From positions 1-44,320 of the forward strand of contig CACJWK010000021.1 in NCBI GenBank assembly GCA_902597095.1: a DNA stretch of 44,320 nucleotides, in the 5' to 3' direction. Source of the DNA: an uncultured Pseudohongiella sp. GTDB lineage: Bacteria > Pseudomonadota > Gammaproteobacteria > Pseudomonadales > Pseudohongiellaceae. The notes under the pieces were generated by a model. That model worked only from the letters and a program-made list of their open reading frames with translations, was not told the DNA's origin and searched no databases. The translations under genes were made by a program, and so were the position numbers. This document shows positions 17,606 through 25,095 of this stretch, in pieces (position 1 is the first letter of the stretch; every line of letters starts with the position of its first letter).

Positions 17606-17743
17606 TGCTACTCCCAATCTGAATCATCCCCCACCTTCAATCCGTGCTACTCGCAGAGACCGGCTTGATCCCGGTTTTTGTGCAGCAAACCGGACCGGAT
17701 GAACCGCTCTGTCCGGCGCTTTGAGGTTACCGGACTCGCGCGC

Positions 17744-18760
17744 TCAATGACCGGAGTGCCCCTCATGGAACGCGAAGCCATGCTGTTGCGGAAACAGGCC
17801 GAACAGCCCTCCGGTATGCACAAATACAACCTGTCTCGCGCCGGGCAGGCGGCCAGCCTCGCCTTTCGCAAGCTCTGACACCATGCCGTAGAAGGCTTTA
17901 CCTGTATATACCGGGTCGAGCAGCAAACCTTCTGTCCGGCCCAATTCTGCAATCAAGTCGAATATCTCCGGCCCGGCGACCCCATATGCTTCGCCGAGAT
18001 AGCCCTCAACAGTTTGAACATCGAGTGCTTTTTCATCGATCTCCATGTTGTAACGCTGCTTCCAGAGCAACACGTCTTCACGAATCTTACGATCAAAATA
18101 GCTGGCGCTGTCACTAACATTAAACGCTCTGACTTCTGCCGGCAGATCAAATAGCTGCGAACCCACGATCAAACCCGCCTGCGTTCCCCCGGAGCCGGTT
18201 GCGGTGACCAGATAATCAGGCGTCAGACCGTGCTGGGCGAAATCCTCTTTCAGTTCTTCGCAGGCGGCTATATAACCCCAAAGGCCCACCTCATCACTGG
18301 CGCCGATAGGAATGAACAGGGCCCGGTCCCCATTGGACGCATAACTGTCCTGCAAGCGAGCAGCATACTCGGCGTGCCCCGACCATTCATTCTCCGGGAT
18401 GAAAGTGACTTCGGCTCCACACAGATAATCCATCAGCAGGTTGCCCGTTGAAACTTCCGGCTTTTCACCGCGCAGCAGCAGATGAACTCTCAAGCCAAGC
18501 CTCGCGCCCATCACTGCGGTAGCTCGGCAGTGATTAGACTGAATCCCGCCGCAAGTGATGACTGTGTTGCACCCCTGCTCTGAAGCATCTGCCAGGTTAA
18601 ATTCAAGTTTACGAATTTTATTCCCCGAGACTTCAGTTCCGGTGACCTCATCACGTTTGACCCAAATTTCAGTATCCACACCTGGAATCTTGAATCGAGT
18701 CAGTTGGGTCAACGGCGTTGGAAGGCGGGCCAGTTGCAGTCTGCGAGGGTAATTAACCAT
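17744..18760 (-). CDS. D-cysteine desulfhydrase / ACC deaminase-family PLP enzyme
   Basis: A 338-residue fold-type II PLP enzyme. The cofactor lysine is K48 in TGTEVSGNKIRKLEF, and the substrate/cofactor loops CGGIQSNHCRATA and TGSGGTQAGL are complete, as is the end region LLDPVYTGKAFYGM. The SNHCRA variant and overall length fit DcyD-like enzymes, which split D-cysteine into pyruvate, sulfide and ammonia; an ACC deaminase activity cannot be excluded from sequence alone. AGGA lies about 10 bases before the ATG. It is 138 bases upstream of the TolB-like gene on the same strand and may or may not share its transcript. Confidence 0.88.
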   Translation of the reverse strand: MVNYPRRLQLARLPTPLTQLTRFKIPGVDTEIWVKRDEVTGTEVSGNKIRKLEFNLADASEQGCNTVITCGGIQSNHCRATAVMGARLGLRVHLLLRGEKPEVSTGNLLMDYLCGAEVTFIPENEWSGHAEYAARLQDSYASNGDRALFIPIGASDEVGLWGYIAACEELKEDFAQHGLTPDYLVTATGSGGTQAGLIVGSQLFDLPAEVRAFNVSDSASYFDRKIREDVLLWKQRYNMEIDEKALDVQTVEGYLGEAYGVAGPEIFDLIAELGRTEGLLLDPVYTGKAFYGMVSELAKGEAGRLPGARQVVFVHTGGLFGLFPQQHGFAFHEGHSGH

Positions 18761-18820
18761 AGAAAATAAGTCCTACAAAAAGTGCGTACTGCCCCTTTTG
18801 TAGTTCAGAAGACAGAAATA

Positions 18821-19231
18821 TTAGGCGTCAGGATTACCTTGAGTGGCATCATAGGCCATAGATTTGGATGTTTCTTCAGCGCTGGGCTCAAGAGCTTCGC
18901 TGTAAAGAAAAAGATCAGTAAGCACCGCCCGGAGGTGGATTGACGCATTCAGATTGTCCACAATTTCTGACCCGATTTTTTTCTGACTGAGCAGGAAAGC
19001 AATTGCAGCGCCGGCCTTGCGGCAATCTTCAGCGATCACTCGCTCGAACGGCTCTTCCCGATCTGCCAGAGAATCATCGAGATGAACCATAGCTTCATGC
19101 ATCCCTTCAAGAGTGGGACGGGCGTGGGGGCCTGGCCCTGTTTCTGTGCCAGCAGGACGACCCTGGGCCGCATAAGCTAGCAAAAACTCATAACCGGCTT
19201 CAATGGTTTCAATACTTTCAGCAAGATCCAC
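18821..19231 (-). CDS. conserved-looking cytosolic protein of unknown function
   Basis: A 136-residue protein, mostly helical by composition, with a glycine/proline-rich strip (GRPAGTETGPGPHARP) near residue 30 and a C-terminal acidic tail. No family or motif is recognised, and there is no signal peptide. The GTG at 19231 has GGAGAG about 6 bases upstream. It lies after the terminator of the molybdenum hydroxylase operon and 60 bases before the PLP enzyme gene, so it may be the first gene of the next transcript. Confidence 0.7.
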   Translation of the reverse strand: MDLAESIETIEAGYEFLLAYAAQGRPAGTETGPGPHARPTLEGMHEAMVHLDDSLADREEPFERVIAEDCRKAGAAIAFLLSQKKIGSEIVDNLNASIHLRAVLTDLFLYSEALEPSAEETSKSMAYDATQGNPDA

Positions 19232-19285
19232 AGGTCTCTCCGTTCAGATGTTCCCGATCAGGGGTAAAAAGTTACGCTAAACAGT

Positions 19286-19321
19286 TAAAAAAGAGGTGTC
19301 AGAACGGGCCTGACACCTCTT
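19286..19321 (-). terminator. strong rho-independent terminator
   Basis: On the minus strand, AAGAGGTGTCAG (19321 to 19310) and CTGACACCTCTT (19302 to 19291) make a 12-bp stem with a short loop, followed by TTTTTT. It ends the cytochrome b / molybdenum hydroxylase operon. Confidence 0.88.
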
Positions 19322-19379
19322 TCGGGTTACTATCACGAGCATACCGGTGGAGTCACTGTCGTGTCTCCGGCCCTGCAGC

Positions 19380-20147
19380 TTACTCGGCCTCTTTAGGCAT
19401 CCATTTGGCTGGGTCGTGGTTCGCAGCCATTTCATCCTCAGACATCCAACCGGCCAGCATGGAGCGAGTATAAAAGATCTTCTCCGGTCGCAAGGCGAAA
19501 TAGATGTGAGTCGAGGCCAGCGCGACCAGCGCCAGAGTCGACAGACCGTGGAGCAAAAATACCAGCCCCAGCTGATCTTCCGGCATGCTGTTGGTTCTAT
19601 CCCAGAACGGCGTATCTATCTGCATGAACATCAAAACACCGGTGACGATGACTGCGAGAACCACCACCGTAGCGGCCCAGTGCATACCTTTCTGCTCAAA
19701 GTAGTATTTACCCGGCTTGGAAGTCGAATCGAATGGCTCGGAAAAATCCTTGGGTGTCAGCAGCATGGACTTGAAATCCTGCCAGAACATCGACCGGATA
19801 ATGTGCGCAACAATCAGGAACGTCAGAAGCAGACCGCTGATCCAGTGGATGTTGAGCCAGGCTATCCTCAGCCCCAGTATCGGCGCTGTACCGGTAAAAA
19901 TCAGGACAAATATGCTGGCGGCCATCAGCCAGTGAAAAGTGCGGTCAATCGATTCATGGCGCACCACCCGTCGGCCCTCCGCTGTGGGTCGGTCGAGATC
20001 TTTCTTGGCAAGCGCAGCCATAATAATGGCATGGGCAGCCAGAAGAACCAGCACCGCAACGGCAACTACCCAAAGCAAGTCCCAGGAAACACCGAGGATA
20101 ACTTCCTCGCCCCAAACATCGCGTTTATAGCGGACTATTTCTCCCAC
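19380..20147 (-). CDS. membrane cytochrome b (cytochrome b561 / FdhI-like)
   Basis: A 255-residue protein with five transmembrane helices at about residues 22-45, 72-92, 98-118, 156-176 and 193-215. Histidines placed to bind heme are H72 (FHW), H101 and H115, H156 (KGMHW), and H200 and H214 (THIYFAL). This pattern matches the gamma subunits of periplasmic formate dehydrogenases and thiosulfate reductases, which take electrons from a periplasmic partner to the quinone pool. The GTG at 20147 has GAGGG 8 bases upstream. It is 149 bases after the FAD subunit gene and before a terminator, so it probably serves the molybdenum hydroxylase (inference from context). Confidence 0.88.
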   Translation of the reverse strand: MGEIVRYKRDVWGEEVILGVSWDLLWVVAVAVLVLLAAHAIIMAALAKKDLDRPTAEGRRVVRHESIDRTFHWLMAASIFVLIFTGTAPILGLRIAWLNIHWISGLLLTFLIVAHIIRSMFWQDFKSMLLTPKDFSEPFDSTSKPGKYYFEQKGMHWAATVVVLAVIVTGVLMFMQIDTPFWDRTNSMPEDQLGLVFLLHGLSTLALVALASTHIYFALRPEKIFYTRSMLAGWMSEDEMAANHDPAKWMPKEAE

Positions 20148-20241
20148 TGTACTACCCTCTTTTTATGCTACTGCTGTTTTTTTGTTTTGTTATTGTGATT
20201 TTTCTTTTTATCTGCGATCCAGCCTGAGTTCGGCTACTGCG

Positions 20242-20271
20242 CCCGCTGGCTCCGATGCCGGCACCAGCGGG
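20242..20271 (-). promoter_or_regulatory. intercistronic hairpin between FAD subunit and cytochrome b
   Basis: CCCGCTGG (20242-20249) and CCAGCGGG (20264-20271) form a perfect 8-bp stem with a 14-base loop in the 149-base gap. No T run follows, so it is more likely an RNA-stabilising or attenuating hairpin than a full terminator. The minus-strand sequence after it is A-rich up to the cytochrome gene. Confidence 0.4.
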
Positions 20272-20296
20272 TCAGGACTAATAGCCGGTCCGGAGG

Positions 20297-21292
20297 CTAA
20301 CCCCGGACGGCTCGAGCAACCAGATTAGCCATGAGAGGCACTTTGAAGTTGTTGTAGTTGAGCGGACGTGCACCCTCAACTGCCAACTCACCTGCCCGTG
20401 CACCAAGCTCATCTGAGCGTTGCTGGCCCCGTATGGCATTTTCGACCGCTTCCAGTCGGCGCGGCACACACTCTACGGCGCCGCAGGCAATCCTCGCATC
20501 CTCGATAGTGCCACCTGACACCTTCATAACTGCGGCAACACTGGTCAGGGCAAAGTCCCACACGTTCCGGTCGGCAACCTTCTCGAAATAGAACTCAGCG
20601 TTAGCCCAGGCTGCAGGCAACCTGACAGCAGTGAGAATCTCTCCTTCGTCAAGTGCAGTCATGCTGCGAATGTCGCGATCAGGACCAATAAAGAAATCCT
20701 GAGCAGACATCGTGCGGGTGCCATTCTGGCTGGCGATCACCATGGTAGCGTCAAGAGCAACGAGTGTTGGCGCTGTGTCAGAAGGGCTTACCGCCACACA
20801 GCGGCTCGCGCCAAAGATAGCGTGCTCGCGATTCAGACCTTCCGGAGAGTCTGCATAGCAGATATTGCCACCAGCCCGATAGCAATCCAGGCCCCGGCGG
20901 TAGTACCAGCAGCGCGCATCCTGATTCAGATTGCCGCCCATAGTACCTACGTTGCGAATCTGGGGACTGGCCACTACTCCAGCAGCCTTCGCCAGCACGC
21001 CATAACGTTCCCGGATGATCGGATTCTTGGCGATCTCACTGAGCGTCGTGACTGCGCCAATCTCAACGCCATCAGCAGTCTCCCGAACGCCTTTCCAGGC
21101 ATCGATCTGAGTCAATTCGATCATGGCGCCGGGCGCCTTGTTGCGGTCCTTTAGCCAGCCGAAGGTATCCTGGCCGCCGGCGAGGAGCCAGCCATCGCTG
21201 CCAAGTGTGTTTGCCAATGCCAGAGCGTTTGCTTCATCAGTAGGCTGATAAAGCTCAATGTCAGGCATTACGTCATGTGATGTCGCTACCAT
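20297..21292 (-). CDS. FAD subunit of a xanthine-oxidase-family molybdenum hydroxylase
   Basis: A 331-residue protein with the two FAD-contact motifs of this family, LLAGGQD (residues 36-42) and NVGTMGGNLNQ (114-124). Between the second motif and a conserved 'PSDTAPTLVALDA' segment are four cysteines (C128, C137, C145, C165) in the pattern seen in PaoB and 4-hydroxybenzoyl-CoA reductase beta subunits, where they hold an extra [4Fe-4S] cluster. The ATG at 21292 has GAGG 6 bases upstream and lies one base after the stop of the Mo subunit, so translation is coupled. No signal peptide is present; export would rely on the Tat signal of the small subunit. Confidence 0.92.
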   Translation of the reverse strand: MVATSHDVMPDIELYQPTDEANALALANTLGSDGWLLAGGQDTFGWLKDRNKAPGAMIELTQIDAWKGVRETADGVEIGAVTTLSEIAKNPIIRERYGVLAKAAGVVASPQIRNVGTMGGNLNQDARCWYYRRGLDCYRAGGNICYADSPEGLNREHAIFGASRCVAVSPSDTAPTLVALDATMVIASQNGTRTMSAQDFFIGPDRDIRSMTALDEGEILTAVRLPAAWANAEFYFEKVADRNVWDFALTSVAAVMKVSGGTIEDARIACGAVECVPRRLEAVENAIRGQQRSDELGARAGELAVEGARPLNYNNFKVPLMANLVARAVRG

Positions 21293-21293
21293 A

Positions 21294-23720
21294 TCAACCT
21301 CTGAAGTTGTTCTGAGCAAGCGGCGCTGCGTTTTCTTCAGTGCCTGCCAGGTGATTAATAATCATGTCAGCCGTAATTGGCGCCGTCGCGAAATGGTGAC
21401 CGTCCAGCGCATCAGTGATGGCGGCAGTCAACGCTGCAGACACTGCGCCCATGGAGGGCTCGCCGATTCCTCTGGCTCCAACCGGATTTTCAGGATCCGG
21501 CAGATCGACCCAGCCGGTACCGATTTTCACAGGGGTATCGAGATAGGTTGGCACCTTACTCTGCCAGTAGCCGGTCGAAGCGGGCAGGCCGTTTTGAGGG
21601 TCATACAGATGACGCTCGTAGCCAGACAGCCCGATTCCCCAGACAGCTCCGCCTACCAGCTGGTTTTCCATACCCTGAGGGTGAACGATGGTGCCTGATT
21701 CGGCAATGGTCACCATGTCGAGAATCTCATACTTGCCGGTCTCCAGATCCAGCTCGATTTCGCAACAGGTCACCGTGAATCCCGGCGGGTTTCCTTCGTG
21801 CCGCGGGTCATGATACACGCCCATAAAGGCGGAGCCAGCGAGCCGTGACACAGATATCTGGGTCCACTCAGCAAGCTCTTCCGGCATATCTGCCTCACCG
21901 GTGAATTTGCCACCAAGCTCCATGGCACGCTGCGCAACCTCAGCATAAGTATAGCCGATTGATTCGTCGGCGATCTGGTGTACCCGCTCATTGGAGACAT
22001 CGTAGTCCGCGGGATCACCGCCCAGATCGGTCGCAGCGATCTCCTTCATCTTGTTCAGCATGTCAGTCGCAGCACCGAACATCGTACGGGTGTTGGTGAA
22101 GATGGAATTACTGCCATCCTGCGGTGACGTGATCGGGAGGTGGTTGTCAGTGCGGACATTGAGAATGTCGCAGTTTTCCCACGGCATTTTCAGAACTTCG
22201 GCAGCCGCACGTGACGTCGAAGCATAGGAGTAGGTTCCCAGATTGCCGGCGCCATTATGGATTTTCAGCCTGCCATCGGTTCCCATGGTCACGATGCCGT
22301 CCATACCGCTGCGCCCGGCATTGTGGTAGCCCTGGCCTAGACCAAGACCAATCACTTTGCTGCCATTGCGCTGTCGTCTGCGGGCCTGGCGGCCTTCCCA
22401 GTCGAACTGCTGTGTCGCCATGTCCAGGGACTCTGGCACGTAGGCTGATGTGAAAGGCGTTTGTCGCGGCCCTGCCACATCGCCGTTGCGCGGCGCATTA
22501 ATTTTACGTATCTCCAGACGGCTGATACCAAGCGCGTCTGCGGCCTTGTCAAGAATCGGCGCAATGATCGGCGCAATCTGATTCTGGCCCGGTCCACGCT
22601 GAGCACCACGATGTGCAGTGTTACTGCCTATCGAGGTCCCGCGGAAACGCAGGGCATCTGGCTGGTAGAGCACGTCAATACAGTCAGCAGCCGACGAAGC
22701 GTCGCCACCTCCCCCTTTGCCGCCGTTGTCAGAAATGATGTAGAGATCACAGGCTGACATGACACCATCGGGCTTGAAGCCCACTTTAATCCAGCCCTGG
22801 AATCCCTGACGCGCACCACCAATCGTGAATTCCTCTTCACGGGTGATTCGCATCATCACAGGGCGATTTATTTTCTGGGACAACTTAGCCGGTATGGCCA
22901 TGCTCGGAATGCTGTTTGCGCGGGCACGCTGCCCGAAGCCGCCACCGGTTGCCGCGTTAATGAAGACGATGTCTTTCTTCGGCACACCGATGATCGGCGC
23001 CATCCCGTCTGCCAGCGCCGTCAAAGACTGGGACGTACCATGCAGGTAGAGCTTGCCATCTTCCCAGTAGGCCATGGCGCTGCGCGGCTCCATCGAGTGA
23101 TGGGGATAGCCCGCCGTCGTAAACGTGGTTTCGTAGACGAAGTCTGAAGCAGCAAAGCCTGCCTCAAGATCGCCCAGGGACCAGGTTTGCTGAGGCTCCG
23201 CGGTCGGTTCGTTGCCTGCCCGGAAACTCGCAACCTGATCCTCAGTCCACTTCTCCGTCGCAAAGCCCTGTCGGAACACGAAAGTGTTCTGATCGCCGGG
23301 GTAAGCGTTCGCTCCTCCTTCTGCCAGACTGTCCAGAGGATCCAGTACGAAAGGCAGACGCTCAAAAGTGACATTGATCCGCGAGATAGCTGTTTCGGCA
23401 GTTTTTTCGTCAATCGCGGCCAAGGCCAGAATAGGCTCACCGACCAGTGTCGGTTCGTTGGTCAGTATTTTCAGACCTGTGCTCTGCGGCTCCCCGTCGG
23501 GATACACATCGTCGGCCGTCAGAATGCCGAACACGCCGTCCATTGCCAGCGCCTCGGATGCGTCGATATCGAGCACCCGGGCGTGCGGGATCGGACTCGT
23601 GAGCAATCGGGAGTAAACCATGCCCTCACGGGTATAGTCCTCTGCGTATTTAATGCGGCCAGTAACCTTGCCAGGTACATCAGGCGGCACGAAGTCTTTA
23701 CCAATATGCATATAGGCCAT
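21294..23720 (-). CDS. molybdopterin-binding subunit of a xanthine-oxidase-family hydroxylase
   Basis: An 808-residue catalytic subunit. Recognisable are the N-terminal alpha/beta 'hammerhead' domain (VTGRIKYAEDY), HHSMEPR at about 207-213, the molybdenum-cofactor loop TGGGFGQRARANS at 258-270, and the catalytic glutamate in GARGIGEPSMG (E754). The family hydroxylates aldehydes or nitrogen heterocycles with water as oxygen source. The cofactor loop has GGGFGQR instead of GGGFGGK, as in aldehyde/isoquinoline-type members; the substrate remains unknown. The ATG at 23720 has AGGA 8 bases upstream and follows the small subunit after 5 bases. It has no own signal peptide. Confidence 0.93.
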   Translation of the reverse strand: MAYMHIGKDFVPPDVPGKVTGRIKYAEDYTREGMVYSRLLTSPIPHARVLDIDASEALAMDGVFGILTADDVYPDGEPQSTGLKILTNEPTLVGEPILALAAIDEKTAETAISRINVTFERLPFVLDPLDSLAEGGANAYPGDQNTFVFRQGFATEKWTEDQVASFRAGNEPTAEPQQTWSLGDLEAGFAASDFVYETTFTTAGYPHHSMEPRSAMAYWEDGKLYLHGTSQSLTALADGMAPIIGVPKKDIVFINAATGGGFGQRARANSIPSMAIPAKLSQKINRPVMMRITREEEFTIGGARQGFQGWIKVGFKPDGVMSACDLYIISDNGGKGGGGDASSAADCIDVLYQPDALRFRGTSIGSNTAHRGAQRGPGQNQIAPIIAPILDKAADALGISRLEIRKINAPRNGDVAGPRQTPFTSAYVPESLDMATQQFDWEGRQARRRQRNGSKVIGLGLGQGYHNAGRSGMDGIVTMGTDGRLKIHNGAGNLGTYSYASTSRAAAEVLKMPWENCDILNVRTDNHLPITSPQDGSNSIFTNTRTMFGAATDMLNKMKEIAATDLGGDPADYDVSNERVHQIADESIGYTYAEVAQRAMELGGKFTGEADMPEELAEWTQISVSRLAGSAFMGVYHDPRHEGNPPGFTVTCCEIELDLETGKYEILDMVTIAESGTIVHPQGMENQLVGGAVWGIGLSGYERHLYDPQNGLPASTGYWQSKVPTYLDTPVKIGTGWVDLPDPENPVGARGIGEPSMGAVSAALTAAITDALDGHHFATAPITADMIINHLAGTEENAAPLAQNNFRG

Positions 23721-23725
23721 GATGA

Positions 23726-24310
23726 TTATCCTAGTTGTACGGCGCGCATGACGCCATCGAGGTAAGAGTCATAAGAGCCGCAGCGACAGATGTTGCCGGA
23801 CATGGCATGTCGTGCCTCCTCTCGCGTTGGGTTGGGGTTTTCACGAAGCAGGGCAACTGCCGCCATGACCTGTCCAGGCGTGCAGTAGCCGCACTGCGGT
23901 GACAGCTCCTCAACGAAGGCCTGCTGCACCGGATGCAGATCACCATTCGGCGATTCCAATCCTTCGACTGTTTCGATGCGGGCATTCTTCATTGAATGCG
24001 TGAGTACCGAACAGGCGTAGGTGGCGACGTCGTCCACCAGCACGGTGCAGGCGCCGCATTCGCCGCGGTTGCAACCAAGCTTAGTGCCGGTCAGCCCGAG
24101 TTTGTAGCGGAGTGTGTAAGCCAGAGTTTCCTGAGGGGCCACATCGACGCTGCGCATCTGGCCATTGACATTGATTCTGATCAGACGCTCAACCGCACCG
24201 CCGGGTCGGTCCTGGCCATTGGCCGCGTACCACATTCCTGTGGTCGTGGCCGCCGCACCAGAGGCAACGACTCCTTTAATGAAGCGTCGACGAGTTACTT
24301 TTGGGTTCAC
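23726..24310 (-). CDS. Tat-exported 2Fe-2S subunit of a molybdenum hydroxylase
   Basis: A 194-residue subunit. The N-terminus has a twin-arginine signal (TRRRFIKGVVASG, residues 6-18), then a plant-type [2Fe-2S] domain with C80, C85, C88 and C100, and the second, helical [2Fe-2S] domain with C140, C143, C175 and C177 (QCGYCTPGQ; ICRCGSY). It passes electrons from the Mo centre to FAD. The Tat signal is the key fact: the folded complex should be exported to the periplasm, as for PaoABC of E. coli. It is the first gene of the operon, so the promoter lies upstream of 24310. Confidence 0.94.
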   Translation of the reverse strand: MNPKVTRRRFIKGVVASGAAATTTGMWYAANGQDRPGGAVERLIRINVNGQMRSVDVAPQETLAYTLRYKLGLTGTKLGCNRGECGACTVLVDDVATYACSVLTHSMKNARIETVEGLESPNGDLHPVQQAFVEELSPQCGYCTPGQVMAAVALLRENPNPTREEARHAMSGNICRCGSYDSYLDGVMRAVQLG

Positions 24311-24890
24311 GGCTTACTATCGCCTCCGTAAAGTGTGAATTGGGGGTCCTGCATGTTGTGCTGTTGTATCAGTCGTTATTATTTTTAGCCAGATTGTGTC
24401 AATCTGAACCCTGACGGCAAATCCCGCGGGCTTCATCCTAGGTTGCTGAAGCCGGGAGCGCTCTGCAATATTTGCAAAAACAGGCCCATCCGTTTGTTGC
24501 TGACGAATGGTCCATTAGATTAATCCACCCTCTGTCAATTAGCAAGCTGACCCGATCACCCGATGCCCAGTGTTTTTGGGACTTTCCCAAGACTTCGGTC
24601 ATGCTCGCTTACGGCCGTTTGCAGCAAACCTGTGACAGCTCGGGGTGCCCCCGAGAGCGCGCTCGGCGACTCGCAGCCGCTTAGCTTTTCGGCGGGCGGC
24701 GCTGTAAGGTGCATACCCGGAGCAGCCGCATGGACGCAAACGCGCAGCGGTCGAGCCAATCAGACACAGCGCCAGACCACCCCGGCCAATTGACAATATA
24801 TTGGCTATTATTCGAGCAAAGCGACTCGGCAAGTCATTGAAAAACAGACACTTATCTCAGCCGAAGAATCTGCGGAAAGTTCCTGATGCC
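24311..24890. other. 580-bp divergent intergenic region
   Basis: This stretch separates the molybdenum hydroxylase operon from gltB. Several short open frames exist on both strands, but they lack ribosome binding sites, overlap each other and show chance composition, so I do not call a gene. The middle part (about 24640-24760) is GC-rich with short inverted repeats, while 24340-24400 and 24470-24560 are less GC-rich. I see no known riboswitch or IS remnant. Confidence 0.5.
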
Positions 24891-24918
24891 TTGACATATT
24901 CTTTATGAATGGTATTTT
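24891..24918 (+). promoter_or_regulatory. sigma-70 promoter of gltBD
   Basis: TTGACA at 24891-24896 and TATTTT at 24913-24918 are separated by 16 bases. The -35 is perfect, and the site is about 180 bases upstream of the gltB start, leaving a long leader. Confidence 0.65.
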
Positions 24919-25095
24919 GATTGACCCCCTAATCGCTGGCCACTCAGCATTCTGCGGGGAGTAAAGCAGACCACGCAAAGCCCGAACCGGGCCCAGTCCA
25001 GCGGTGTCAGTCAGCCTAACCGAAACATCGTTCTGTTCCGACAGGGCGGCGCGACCGGTGGCCGGTGACAACGGGCAGACCGGGCCAACGATGAG

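Noticed and set aside
24472..24832. Several short frames on both strands before gltB
   Set aside because: They overlap each other, have no ribosome binding sites and read as arginine/serine-rich chance sequence.
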